In this document: in pieces, positions 12,101-24,300 of the stretch
Position numbering within the stretch: position 1 is the first letter of the stretch
How the letters are laid out: each line of letters starts with the position of its first letter
Origin: Semisulcospira habei
Lineage: Eukaryota; Mollusca; Gastropoda; Semisulcospiridae
DNA length: 64,000 bases
Assembly: GCA_036245525.1 (NCBI GenBank)
Contig: BTPG01000006.1
Coordinates: 94,505,417 to 94,569,416 of the forward strand
Reading direction: 5' to 3'
Translations under genes and position numbers: made by a program
Notes under the pieces: model-generated
What the model saw: the letters and a program-made list of their open reading frames with translations, nothing else
Told to the model about the DNA's origin: nothing
Database searches by the model: none

Positions 12101-12132
<32 letters not shown>

Positions 12133-14560
12133 TACTTCCCCCCGGTTTTGGACCACTTCCTTCCCCTACCCATATGCCTCGCTAGTTCTCATGTCATGTG
12201 GATGATGGATCGGAAGAATGTTGTGAAATCTCTAAGAGCGACGTGTTAGTTACACTGTATGAGGCTATGGAGTAAGGACCGCGCCTAATGATGCATGAGC
12301 AGTCTCAAGCTCGAGTCTGTGTACGAAGCCAGATGGACTATCATGCACTCGAGAGACTCTCTATAGTCAGCCAGCCGCTGCAGCGTCAGTCTCCGCTGCA
12401 CGAGAAATAATAACTATGAAGCTGATGCATGACCTCATTATTCTAGAATCGTGTCTCTGCTAAGTGCTCATGAGGTCCAGACTCTTACGGAAAATGACAG
12501 CTTGAGAGCATGTGATTGAGTGTCGGTCCTAGAGAGAGCTCTCTTGAGCTGTGCGCGAGTGTCGCATATCGTTCTATCGTATGGACACTTTGCGAACTGT
12601 AGTCGGAGTCGATAGACGGTCTCTTCAGTTGCAAGGCGTCGGACATTAACCTGTCAAGAGTGCTGTGATAGCTCGCGGCCGACTCTCGCCGCGTAAACTC
12701 GTTCCTGTAGTCAGTGGGTACTACTCCTGTCTCATGCTAGATTTAGTGTCGATCTCGCACAGTACCTCTGCTAATGGTGTACTTCATATCTCATACTTGT
12801 GCCGAGATAAAGAGTGATCTACCGATTAGCGTGTGCCGAGTCGAACAGTTCCGCAGGTCTAGATCAGGATGCAGGAATGCTCATGATACTTGGTCTCTAT
12901 GAAGGCGCACGTTATCACTCTGTTGAAGATATTCTCTGTCGTTGTGGTGGTGTCAGGAATCGAGTGCTGTTGATGTGTAGAGTGCAGATGCCCTGTACGC
13001 CTCGTGTGTGTGTTGTGGCTCGCTGGTGCTCGCCTGTGTGTGTGTGTGTGTTGTGTGCTAGATCAGTATGTTACGTTGTGTGGTCGTAGTGGTCGATGTA
13101 GGTAGTGCCTAGTGTGTTGTAGCGCCACTGTTGGCTGTGCGCATTGTTACTCCTGAGGTTTGCTTGCGATAAGTGTTACCCTCGAATTCTTGAGCTCCAT
13201 GCCACTAGGGTAGCCTTGTTTCCGCAGGATAGATGCTGGTGTGGGGGGCTCGCTGTTGCAGAAAGACGTTATGTGACATATATGAATACCAGTTCAGAAG
13301 TGCATGTGAGCGTCGCCGGATGATGTGTATGTGACGGCCTATAAGTAAGGCAGTCGGCGCTGGGCAGACTACACAGATGAGCTAGTTGCGTCATGATTCG
13401 AGACAGCCCTGGCCACTTATCGCTCTCTGCTGCAGAGAGTATCTCTCATGTGAGTGCCAATCCTAACTCTGGTATGGTCTACATATAGCTTGTTTCCGGG
13501 TATTTCTAGTGATGAGTGCTCTATAATGGAGTTAATAAGTTAGTATTGTGATTTGGGCTGCTTGTCGTGAACACTGATGTATAAACATCGATGATGTAGC
13601 TAAGTACTTCCTTCGTAAGCCTGAGTATACACAGATAACGTCAGAAACAGGGTACGTCAAATCTGTATACGTCATTTGACTGCAAAACAGTTTTAAAATT
13701 TAAACAATTCACTTATCATCAAATCCCACAACAGCCACCCAAACCCCCCCCCTACTAAAATCCTTAAACCCTACCCATCCCCCCACCCACACCTACGCAA
13801 CCCGACTCTATACCCACGACTACCACCAGGACGATACTCACGAACATCAAGCGGCTTCTATCCAGCTGAACCACTAATCCTCCCTGAGTATACTCCAGCC
13901 GTCTAACATCTGTTTAGCTATGAGCAGACACACCCCCCCACCCCCCCCCCCCACCACACAGCCCATGTCCGTGCTCGTTTAATCGCTGTCCTTTAATCCG
14001 CGCCCTCTTACTCGCTGCGAAAGCTCTCTCTGACAATCCTTCCACCTGCATACCTCACCGCCCACTTTCCCACACACAATCACATAACCCGCTCCCGCGA
14101 CTGCCCTGCAGGTCCCGCCTACTCGCTTCCCCTATGTTTTTGAACCCACTCCCGAGCCCCCTATGCCCAACTTGTCACGCAGAACAATCCGATCGCCTCT
14201 AGCCTACTCTACCTGATCGCCGCGCACGCGCTCTTCGCATCATCTCATCCCCTCCCCCCACCAATCACATCTCGTGGTTCTCCTTACCTCTGATCTCCGT
14301 CTCTTGTCCTTCGGCTGCCTCCCGTCTCACAGCCCTACACTCTAAGATCTTTTCATCCCTTACATGAGCCATGGTACCCGTCTTATCTTCTCCTGTGCCT
14401 CCTCGTCCACACAGCCGCGATGACTCCTGCAATTACTCTCTGCTTCTCAAAGTTCACAACTCTTGACCCGCGCAGAAAACCTGTCTCGACTTGCCATCTC
14501 CCCTGCCCCGTCAGGTTGCCTTCTTTAGCGACTCATTGTCCCTTGCTAATAATAATTATG
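9941..14560. other. Anomalous low-information block 1
   Basis: No gene, transposon or internal repeat is recognisable. Composition changes in steps: AT-rich to about 12050, a poly-C run at about 12103-12132, a G/T-rich part to about 13680, then a C/A-rich, G-poor part (about 13690-14540). Short words such as CTCTC, GTGTGTAG and CACAC recur without order. It could be an unpolished long-read gap fill or a decayed simple-sequence region. Confidence 0.5.
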
Positions 14561-14647
14561 ACAAAAGCACAAAAGAGTACCAAGAAGACAACTAAAAGGA
14601 AAAAGTAGTTGAAGATGAGATAGAAACTATCAGATTGAGATAGTGTA

Positions 14648-14818
14648 TTAATCCTTTTAGCCCCAAGGTCCCATAGTTTCTCAAATTTTGGACGTGTTGC
14701 CTAACGACTGTGTACCAGTTGCAGGGGCCGATGTAATTCAAGGGTAGTGCCAGATTAGCCTTGAATTATCATGGTCAATCGATCTCCTGCTGTAGGCACT
14801 CGGGGCTAAATGGGTTAA
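14648..14818. mobile_element. TTAA foldback MITE, family B, copy 1 (hairpin deleted)
   Basis: Bounded by TTAA, with ends TTAATCCTTTTAGCCCC and GGGGCTAAATGGGTTAA. The internal TTCAAGGGTAGTGCCAGATT arm is present, but most of the opposite arm is missing compared with 20366-20588. Confidence 0.7.
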
Positions 14819-14872
14819 ATATAAAAAGAATAGTTTTCTTTTCATTATGTGTTTGGTCTAAAATTTGCTGCT

Positions 14873-14877
14873 GTCAG

Positions 14878-14908
<31 letters not shown>

Positions 14909-14999
14909 TTGATTTACCGACTGACTGACTGATGGGTTGATCGCTTGATCTCTCTCTCTCTCTCTCACACACACACATACACACACACACATACACACG

Positions 15000-15079
<80 letters not shown>
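14873..15079. repeat. Microsatellites (GACT)n, (CT)n, (CA)n
   Basis: Imperfect CTGA/GACT repeats are followed by CT and CA dinucleotide tracts ending near 15079. Open frames read through these tracts are artefacts. Confidence 0.9.
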
Positions 15080-15320
15080 GAAAACGTACCCATATCAAGG
15101 TGTTATGTTTTAATATTTAGTAAAAAAAAAAATGATCTCTAAGATCATGAATCGGTTTCATCCAAGTGCTTACAAAATGTAACAGTCCTTTAGTTTTCCT
15201 CAACATAATTTCTTATGACGTAGGCACCAAGAAAATTCAGTGACGCTCACACTTATATATTTATAAGCACATGAAACGCGATAAGCCGCAAGCCGTTTAC
15301 GAACACATATCCCAGTAAAC

Positions 15321-15415
15321 AAAAGACCATCGGTCCTATGTTGGCCACAGATGGCTCGCGCACGGCTGTGCGCGGGCCAACTGTGGCCAACATAGGACCG
15401 ACTCATGATCTTTTG
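15321..15415. repeat. Foldback hairpin, family C
   Basis: Arms CGGTCCTATGTTGGCCACAG and its near-inverse (15377-15400) surround a GC-rich loop CGCGCACGGCTGTGCGCG that is itself self-complementary. The outer AAAAGACCAT pairs with ATGATCTTTT. Confidence 0.65.
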
Positions 15416-15521
15416 CAACTCGCATATGATTGATAGGCAAGCAAGTGTACAGTCATAGCCGCATCAGCACCTCCCCCTATTGAACACCACACAGCTGCTA
15501 AAGATGTACGGCCGGTCTTTA

Positions 15522-15571
15522 TGAGCCCCCCACAGTTGCAGGGGCTCATGAGGATCTATGCCTCTTGCTGA
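15522..15571. repeat. Partial family D hairpin
   Basis: TATGAGCCCC ... GGGGCTCATGAGGATC followed by TATGCCTCTTGC. The right arm matches the complete hairpin at 16566-16633. Confidence 0.45.
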
Positions 15572-15671
15572 AACCACTCGGCAGTGTATCCATGTTCGTT
15601 TGACGGTTGCCGGAGAACTGTGGCGTACAATCATTTCGAAATACGGTCTGCGTCCACTGGTAGTCCCGGCA

Positions 15672-15887
15672 TTAACCCTTTTCATTCTGATACGCCATTA
15701 CTTGAAATTAATTTGACTATGGCAGTTCAAGGGTGGTGCCAGAATAGCTTGGCGCCTGAGGCGCCAAGCTATTCTAGCACCACCCTTGAACTAAAATGGT
15801 TGATCTGTCTCCTAATCTGTAATGTTGCCATGAGAGGACAATAAGCAGCTTTTAAAAAAAAATGATCCTCAGCATGTAATGGGTTAA
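15672..15887. mobile_element. TTAA foldback MITE, family A', copy 1
   Basis: 216 bp from TTAA (15672) to TTAA (15887), with ends TTAACCCTTTTCAT and ATGTAATGGGTTAA. The central hairpin 15725-15790 has 31 bp arms (TTCAAGGGTGGTGCCAGAAT...) and one mismatch. Its length equals that of the copy at 25705-25920. Confidence 0.8.
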
Positions 15888-16565
15888 AATAATGGTAACA
15901 TTGTACTTTACAAAATCCTTATCAATCAATAGACAAAGCACGCGTTTCTGTTCTTGCTTGCAGTTTCTCGGTGCTCGCGGTCGCGGACCGCTTTGAAGTA
16001 ATGAAGTACACACAATCAGAACTCAGCACTGAAAGGGTATTCCGGGTGTGTCACTGCTCTGTAACATGATAAACCAAAACAGAACGTCAGTCATAAATGT
16101 AGTGCTGTTGATGTAGAAATATATATTTCCGAGGAAATCTGTGCCTGCACCAAAATTCCGGACAAATAAACCCAAAAGAAGCAAGTGAATCTGCCGTCAT
16201 TTGGCAAAAGCAAGAATGTCCGTTTTGTTAGAAAAGCTGGATTTCCATTGTTATAAAATAAAAATTCCGCTTTTCTTAAAGATGGCCATACTGGCGACAG
16301 CAAAGATGCTGGAGGAGAAGTGTGGAGAGGTTACTGTCACGGCTTCATGGTTTCAGTCCAAGGATCGTGGATAGAACGGGGGTGGACGGGTGGGGAGGGG
16401 GGGGGGGGGTCAGCCAGCGCAAAAAAAAACAAAACAACATAGATCCCAAGAGCGACAGTGTTCAGTCCTGAAAGCTAATTCAGCTTTTTCAAAATCCCCA
16501 AAAGCTGAATTTCTGCCTTTTTCAGTGTTCAGACAAAACAGCCTATTTAGCTATCCTGGTCCATC
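15888..16565. other. No gene recognised
   Basis: Host DNA with a G tract near 16397-16410. Nothing coding is supported. Confidence 0.3.
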
Positions 16566-16633
16566 TGCAAGAGGCATACATTCTCATGTACCTCTGCATC
16601 CGCAGGGGCGCATGAGAATGTATGCCTCTTGCA
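16566..16633. repeat. Foldback hairpin, family D
   Basis: Perfect 23 bp arms, TGCAAGAGGCATACATTCTC plus ATG and its inverse, with a loop of about 22 bp. Degenerate relatives occur at about 15522, 24449 and 36885. Confidence 0.65.
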
Positions 16634-18476
16634 AGTGAGTACACATCTCATGCTGGTCATGGATTACGGGCAAAGAGTACAGAGGCTCCTACGCTGTTTG
16701 TTACGAGACATCATTAGTCCCTGGACCGTTTTCAGTCATTTTTAAATGTTTCGCGTTGCAACCCATGGTTGATCCCAGTGTAGCTCTCGCAACTGATCTC
16801 ACTTTCAGCAAAGGACTGACTGTGATCTTGATAGCGACAGGGTATTGTCTGATGAGCTCCTCTTTTGAAGCACGTAGCTGTCGACTCGCTGATGCGGCAA
16901 AGCGGCTGAACGAGGGTAGGTTGTCTCCTGCTTTCAGCTGCAGCCGGGAAACTTTTCCAAGCCAGCAACCGTCGGCCCATCTCATTCTACATCGCCTGGT
17001 GAAAAACGCGGAACCTCCAACACGTGGCCGAAGAACTCGTGCTAGCGGTCGCCATCTTCGATGAATCGGCTTACTTAGCAAGCCTCGTTTGCGATTCGGC
17101 CGCCCCCGGCAGTGAGATTTTGCGCGGGGCTAATAATAGTTCAAAACAAAAGCCTTTAGGAGCATGACACTTGGCTGTTGAAAATGAACAACAAACCAAG
17201 GGGAATTACTCAGCGCTGGACAACAGTTAGATGTTTGTTTGTAATGGTTTGTTGTACAATTCTGGTTTGTTGTACAATTCTGCCAGCGCTAGCCTCACCT
17301 ATCTGGTTTGTGAGTGTTGAAAATGAAGCACAGTTCAACTCAGTCTCTGTAGCTCTTCAAGTTTTTCTCTCAGTCCGCTCAGCTATGGGGAACGGACTGA
17401 CCGTGATCTTGATAGCGAGAGGGCAGTGCCTGATGAGCTGCTCAATCTCTCGATTGCCTGCCGCATCAGTGTAGCGGTCGACTTGCTAATGGCAACCGGT
17501 GTGTCCAGCGTCCGTCTCTACATATAGTTCTTGGAGTGCGCAGCTTGACCCTGGTGACCTGTCTATCTATCCATGCCCTCCCTTTTTACTTTTCTTCTTA
17601 ACCGTTTGGCTGTAGGTAGCGGTTTTTGTCGCGATGATTCCCACAGGATAGGACAGGACAGGACAGGATAAAACCGCTACTATCAACCAAAAGGTTAAAC
17701 TAGTAATCTTTATGTCGGTAGACATGAAGAGTACAGCATTTCAGCTGGATCCCACAGAGATGGAGTCTCATGTCAGCTGCGTCCTCAGATTGAAGAAATT
17801 TTCACATCTGATACTGGCATTTAAGCAGTCTATGGCCGGGACCGACCAGGATACAATGAAAGTAATTCAGCTCTGGAAGTTTAAGAGTTAACATTGCAAA
17901 AATAATTAACGAAAAAAGACGTACAAGTTGGAAGGACAATGACAAGTGACAAGTGCCAATGACAAGTTCACCACTGATCTTTGCCCTTTCAAACGTGTAG
18001 GGCTCTTTATTACGTAGCTGAGGGGGTTTTTTTGTGCTTCCGCATGAAAGTTTCGTAAACATGTTCATGATAATGTTCATATCATGTCCGAGGAGACAAC
18101 AAAGTAAAAGCTAACAAGACACATCATCAGCAACATCTGCGACGCAGCCGGTACATCATCTGTATGGAATTTCCGGTACACGATTTTACATTTCCTGGGG
18201 CCGGCGGAAACCGATCAGTTTTCAGCCGGAAAACAAGTTGAACATTGCGACTTGCCGCAAAGCGAGTTGAACATTGCCGGCGCACGACTCTACAGACGAC
18301 ATCCCGCTGCTTTGATCTGCCCTCGTGAGTAGCTTGTTCTGGGATGGTTTACACTGAGGACATCGGCAAGTACGCGGGGCTCATGAGCATTTATCAGTGT
18401 CTCTCAGTTGCAGTCGGATTGGGTCCACTTTTTCTGTAGTGAAGTGGTTAAAAAAAAAGTTATTTGTGATACTCAC
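16634..18476. other. Region expected to hold the last aldo-keto reductase exon; not found
   Basis: Lies directly downstream of the last recognised reductase exon. It contains two diverged copies of a segment with GATCTTGATAGCGA (about 16815-16865 and 17396-17445) and short (GGACA)n repeats near 17650. On the minus strand the two copies translate similarly (IRQYPVAIKIT and IRHCPLAIKIT) and both are followed by GTCAGTCC, but I recognise no family. No convincing C-terminal reductase exon with acceptor was found. Confidence 0.35.
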
Positions 18477-18559
18477 ATGCCCTCGCTGTAGAGCCGGAAG
18501 TCCTTGTTTAGTCCAGAGACCTGCGCCATCTCCTCGTCTGACAGCTCGAAGTCGAAAAT
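18477..18559 (-). CDS. Aldo-keto reductase exon 9
   Basis: 83 bp, acceptor TTGCTGACAG, donor CAT|gtgagt, leaving phase 2. [20 protein letters not shown] followed by RLYSEG is the penultimate AKR block. A terminal exon of perhaps 10-20 codons should follow to the left. Confidence 0.9.
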
Positions 18560-21281
18560 CTGTCAGCAAACGATGCAAAGCACATGACTCTTGTCAACAA
18601 TGATGATATTATCATCGTTATATTTCACTTCACCGTAAGTGAACCCAGTTTGATCGATTGACTAACGTGAGTCCACAGCACCGGAGGGATAATGGACGGC
18701 CCCATAGGGCTGGGACGTGCAAAACAGGAACAATTATTGCCTAGCAGCACGATCTGGACGGATCAATTCAGAAGCCTGTGCCGCTTTGGATTTACCTGGA
18801 TCTTTCAACGGAATGCTAAGCAGAGCAAGCCCGTCATTTTTTTCTTCTTTTCTGGCCGTAACCGAATTTAGTGCTAATTTCACAAATTATCAAAGTCAGC
18901 CGACCTATCTTTGACCGTGTACGATAGTGTCTAAAGGCGGCGGCCCATAAACACGAATCCGATACGAAACCGATCCGAATCCGAAGCCGGGTCCGAAACA
19001 GAAAAAAAATCGGGCAAGTCCTTTTCATGTTCGTGTGTTTCCATACGTCCGATGCAATAAACGAATTCGCATCCGTCTTCGAACCGCGAAAATGCCGCAA
19101 CGATTTTTGAAGGGAAATTGCATCATCGCATCGGGTTCGGATCGTATTCGTATCGGATTCGTGCTTATGGAAACGTAGCTTAACACATTCTACCGCCCCA
19201 GGGTCGAAATCCCCAAATTTTTAAGTTGCCATCTGAATGACTGTATTACAATTCTATAGACAGATCAGGCATAATAGTTCAAGGGTGGTGCCATAATAGC
19301 TTGGCGCCTACGGGCGCCAAGCTATTCTGGCACCACCCTTGAACTATCATTCTCGATCCATGTCTTGTTATGCGCCGGTTGCGTCGGGGCTGATTGAGTT
19401 AAGTCAGTGGTGCCTGAACGAACGGCGCCAAAGTAATCACGCACGACAAGTTGAACCACTATGGTCAATACCCCACCCGGGTCTGCCCTGGGGGACTTGG
19501 GTGTGGTTAACTACTTTTTAGTTCCCAGGGTCATCCTGGTCAGCCCCACAGGGTGGGTTTTCCCCTCTATTCTGGGGCATGTGTTTCTGTCTACCCTTGG
19601 TCCATTCACCTGTATTTCCTTTTTAAACTCTTCCTGCTGTCTGCGCTGCCTGTAGCTCTTGATATTGGATGTGTGTTGCTAAATGGTCTTCGATTTATTT
19701 AGGGTATTAGGCGGGCTGGCGACATGCACTCAATACTCTGTTTAGTTGGGTTTTTTTTCCACAAGCACGTCCTGAGAAAGTCTTGTTGCTGTCGGGACGT
19801 TAAGCAATGTCATGTACAACCAACCAACCACTATGGTCAGTGTCTTCCGCCGACCTGTGAAAGCAAAAGACACTAAGTCCACTTTTGTGGAAATCACACT
19901 GGTTGCCTCCCTCGATTCGATGCGCTTTTCCCCTCGATTCGCTGCGCTTGAAAAGCGCAGCGAATCAAGGGAGACAACTAGTGTGCACACTGTGTGTATT
20001 ACAATGAAAATCTCCCTTTTCACAGAATAGATATACTGTCTTTTGCCTTCAGGGGGCAGCACTATTCCAGGTGTGTGACGCGACTCACGTCAATGTTCTC
20101 TCGGATACGTTCCGGCGTGACGCTCTTGACGCACACACACAGTCCTCGCTGCAGGTGCCATCTCAGGATGACCTGTGGAAAGACGCAATGTGTCGGGGAT
20201 ATATGCGTGCGCACACTGGTCGTCTCCCTTGATTCGCTGCATTCAACAGCGTAGCGAATCGAGGGAGACAAACAGTGTGATACGTCCGTGACTCTGCCGA
20301 CTCCAATACGGCTTCGAGCCAGCGTCAGGACCGAAATCACAGACCAAGACATACATGTATACTAGTTAAACCCTTTTAGCCCCAAGGTCCCATTTCTCAA
20401 AATTTGGAGGTGCTGCCTAATGACTAGTGTACCAGTTGCAGGAGGTGGATTGACCATGATAAGTTCAAGGGTAGTGCCAGATTAGCTTTGCGCCTTCAGG
20501 CGCTAAGCTAATCTGGCACTACCCTTGAAATTATCATGGTCAATCCATGTCCTGCTGTAGGGACTCGGGGCGGGGCTAAATGGGTTAAACTGATGTCTGC
20601 CCCAGAATTCTGCGCTCTTATTGCTGACGAGTCTGAAGTATATGCCCAGTGTAAACCCGAACAGAAAATATTATATAGTTCGAGAATGTTATGTCAGTTA
20701 TAATTTTGCTGTTGGTATTTAGATTTTCTGTCGGCAAAGTTTTACTTTGGGTACACTGTATTTGTTACACAAGTGGGGGCCTCTACTGGCTTTCACAAAC
20801 TAATGAAACAAAATCTGGACACTGAAGACACCTGAGCTCCCGCGTCCAGTTACCTGAGCAGGAGACTTATTTTTCTTGGCGGCGATGTTGGTCACAACAG
20901 GGTCCGTGATGGCGCACGGGTCATCGCTTTCCTTCCTGAAAACACGAACAGAAACATTCGGTTGAAGTACATCAGTGTATCATACAGGTTCTTTCAGCGC
21001 TAATGAGGCAGACCAAGGGCTTCCTCCCCCACCACAACTGTGGCCCCACGGCCGTAGTGGGGTGGAGGAAGCCTCTGTCTGTCTCTCTAGCTCCAAAATT
21101 ATAGGACCTAAGTCTTTTCAGTCCTGGCGCCATTACACCGGCCAACTATTGGTCCTCAGAATCGGGCGGCCATTGTGGGCGGAGTCTCCCCCACGCCGTA
21201 GACCTTCTTCCCGGTAGTGGCCGCCGAAGGCCAAACAACGGGGGTGATGGGGGTTGCGGGAGGGGCGGGTGGTGTGTGTGT

Positions 21282-21312
<31 letters not shown>

Positions 21313-24300
21313 GGGCGAAACTGGCCAAAAATATCAAACATGGAGCGGAGGGGGATGCCGGGTCCAAACACCCAAAAAGGGACTTTCTCAGTTAAAGAAT
21401 TTTAGGTCATATGTCGGGGGGGGGGGGGGGGGGGGGGAGTTCAGATCCGCCCCTTGTGTAGGCCATTGTTGATTGATGAACTCTTAAATTCAATCAAATT
21501 AGAATTATAAAAAAAGTATATTTACAATGGTTATCCTCAGTAAAATTGACCTCTATAAAAGTCACCGCCTCTTTCTTGTAGAAGCTCTGTACTCTGTAGA
21601 AGCTCCAGAATAAAACGGTGAATGCCAAGCGTGTAAAATGCAGAGAACATTCCAGCGGAAAAAGAAGCATGCCCTTTTTCAAACTAGACATACAAACAAA
21701 ACATAGTTTGCTACTTATCTATTCGTGACCGGAAGTGTCAACACGTCCAATCACCAGAAGACAAGCGGCAAATACATTATTGTGTGTTTGTTTGTATGTC
21801 TAGTTTCAGGGTCGGATCCGGGGGGGGGGGGGTGCTTTGGTAATACAGCACCCCCCCCCCCCCCCCATGGCTTAAAAAAAAATCATTCTCTGCCAGTCCA
21901 CAACATGGTCCGAGATGGAGGGGGTGCTTTAATGTTATTGCAGCACCCCCTACCCCCCCTCCTCCCTCTTTCCACTGTGCCGCACAATTACAACAAAAAT
22001 AAAAGTTGAGCCCCCCCCCCCCCAGAAAACTGATTGATCCGGCCCTGAGTTTGAAAATGGGTTTTAACTTTATTTCAAACTATAGATATACAAACAAACA
22101 CACAATAATTAACCCGAAATATCTGAAAATTGTGTTGTTTCCTAAACGTGTTTCTTTCTGCGTTGGGATGTTTTCCAACTCTCTGGCAGTAATGTAATAG
22201 CAGGAGCGGATCAGTTACCTCGAGGAGGAGGGGGGGGGTATTCCAACTTTTTGTTTGGGACCTTCAATCTGATACAAAAGGTCTCCCCGACGCTAGACCT
22301 TTAGACCTTGCTTCCAGGGGCCGAAAAATCAAAAAGCCGGGGCGAAAGGGGGGGGGGGGAGGGGGTGCGTGTTAAGACTCTCACCATTCGCCAAAATATC
22401 AAACAACGGGGGTCGGGGGGTGGAGGGGTCCAAACACCCCCAAAAGGGACTTTTTATAGCATTTTCATTTTAAATTGGAGGGGGGGGGGGTCTTCGGAAC
22501 CCCTGGACCTTCCCCCCCCCCAGATCCGCCCCTGAATAGGCATTATTTCGCTAGAACATAAGAATACCAGGGTCTTCCCGGAGCGCCGATGGATCCGAAG
22601 GCGGAAACAACGATGTTCCTCTGGCGGGCCCACTGGATCAGCCTGTCGTTAGTGAAACACGGGTTCACTTCAATCTGTACGGTGCAGACACAAACACACA
22701 GCTTGACAAATGTGCTCGACAAGCGCGGATTAAACAACGATGTTCCTCTGGCGGGCCCACTGGATCAGCCTGTCGTTAGTGAAACACAGGTTCACTTCAA
22801 TCTGTACGGTGCAGACGCAAACACACAGCTTGACAAATGTGCTCGACAAGCGCGGATTTATAAAAAACAACAACAGGTAACTCATTGTGCCCGAGGTACG
22901 AAATACCCACATTTTGGAGTTATCCTCTGGGGACTGCATTACAATTCAGGACACAGATTCGACCATGATAGTTCAAGGGTGGTGGCAGAATAGCTTGGCG
23001 CGTATAGGCGCCAAGCTGTTCTGCCACCACCCTTGAACTATCATGGTCGAGACATATCTTGCTGTGGTGTGTCGCGGGCAGAATGCGTTTAAGGTTTCTT
23101 CCTTAAGTAAGCCCTTGATCACCTGGTTCAAACTCAATGTACAACGTGTTGACTTCATTGTGGCTCAAGGTCAAAATCGACAAATTTGAGAATTGTCCTC
23201 TGAAGACTATATTGTATACAAACCAAGGGGAATCACAGCGCTGGACAGACAAACAGTTAGATCCCCTGCCCTCTGAAGACTGATTCTCTGAAGACTGCAT
23301 TGCAATTCAGGAGACAAATCGGACGTGATAGTTCGAGTCAAGGGTGGTGCCAAAATAGCTTGGCGCCTATGGGCGCCAAGCTATTCTGGCACCACCCCTG
23401 AACTATCATGGTCGATCCATATCTTGCTGTGGTGTGCCTTGTCTATATGAGTTTATGTAATAAAACACGTTATTACGATTTCTTCGAGTAAACCTTCGCA
23501 CACCCGGCGGCGATACGGCAGCTGAGTAGTAGTAGCAGCAGCAGCAACAACAACAAGAACAACAACAGCAATAGCAACAACAACACATCATCATCAACAA
23601 CATGTTCTTCCGCGGCATACCTGTATATAGCCGGGTTTGATGGTCGCGGCGTCTAGGATACGTTGTATCTGCTGACTGTTGAAGTTGGACAGACCAATGT
23701 TGCGAGCCAAGCCGGCATTGACGCAGTCCTCCATACCCTAGGCAACACATAATCAGTAAACATACCGAGCACTATGGTCAAAATGCCGAAATTTGGGGTG
23801 GGTGGGGGGGGGGGGGGGGGGGGGGGGGTATCTTCTGAAGACTACATGCAAGTCGCCTCCAAGAGTGACAGCGTCAGCATATAGTGACCGTCGCTGGCTC
23901 AGTCACTAGGGATGTCGTTCACACACCAAACTGAATTTATTATTTTCGTCATTGTCATTTACAGATCGGCCAAAATCGTGGACATGTCGTGGGGGCATAT
24001 CAGTAGGGTATTTCTCGCCTTGTTTTCAGAAATGTGCTCAGTGATGATAGAAAATACCTGTCGATATGGCATTTTAACTCATTGTGAGGTACGAAATACC
24101 CACATTTTGGAGCTATCCTCTGAACAGGATTGCATTCCAATTCAGGAGACAGATCGACCATGATAGTTCAAGGGTGGTGGCGGCGGGAATAGCTTGGCGC
24201 CACTAGGCGCCAAGCTATTCTGCCACCACCCTTGAATTATCATGGTCGAGCCATATGTTGAGGTAGTGTGTCGCTGGCAGAATGAGGTAATAGATTGTTA

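Noticed and set aside
16701..17081. 126-codon minus-strand frame as the missing reductase exon
   Set aside because: It does not resemble an AKR C-terminus and is far too long; no suitable phase-2 acceptor was seen.
23406..23750. Minus-strand frame rich in Cys/Tyr runs
   Set aside because: Produced by GTT/GCT trinucleotide repeats; the overlapping true exon 5 is in another frame.
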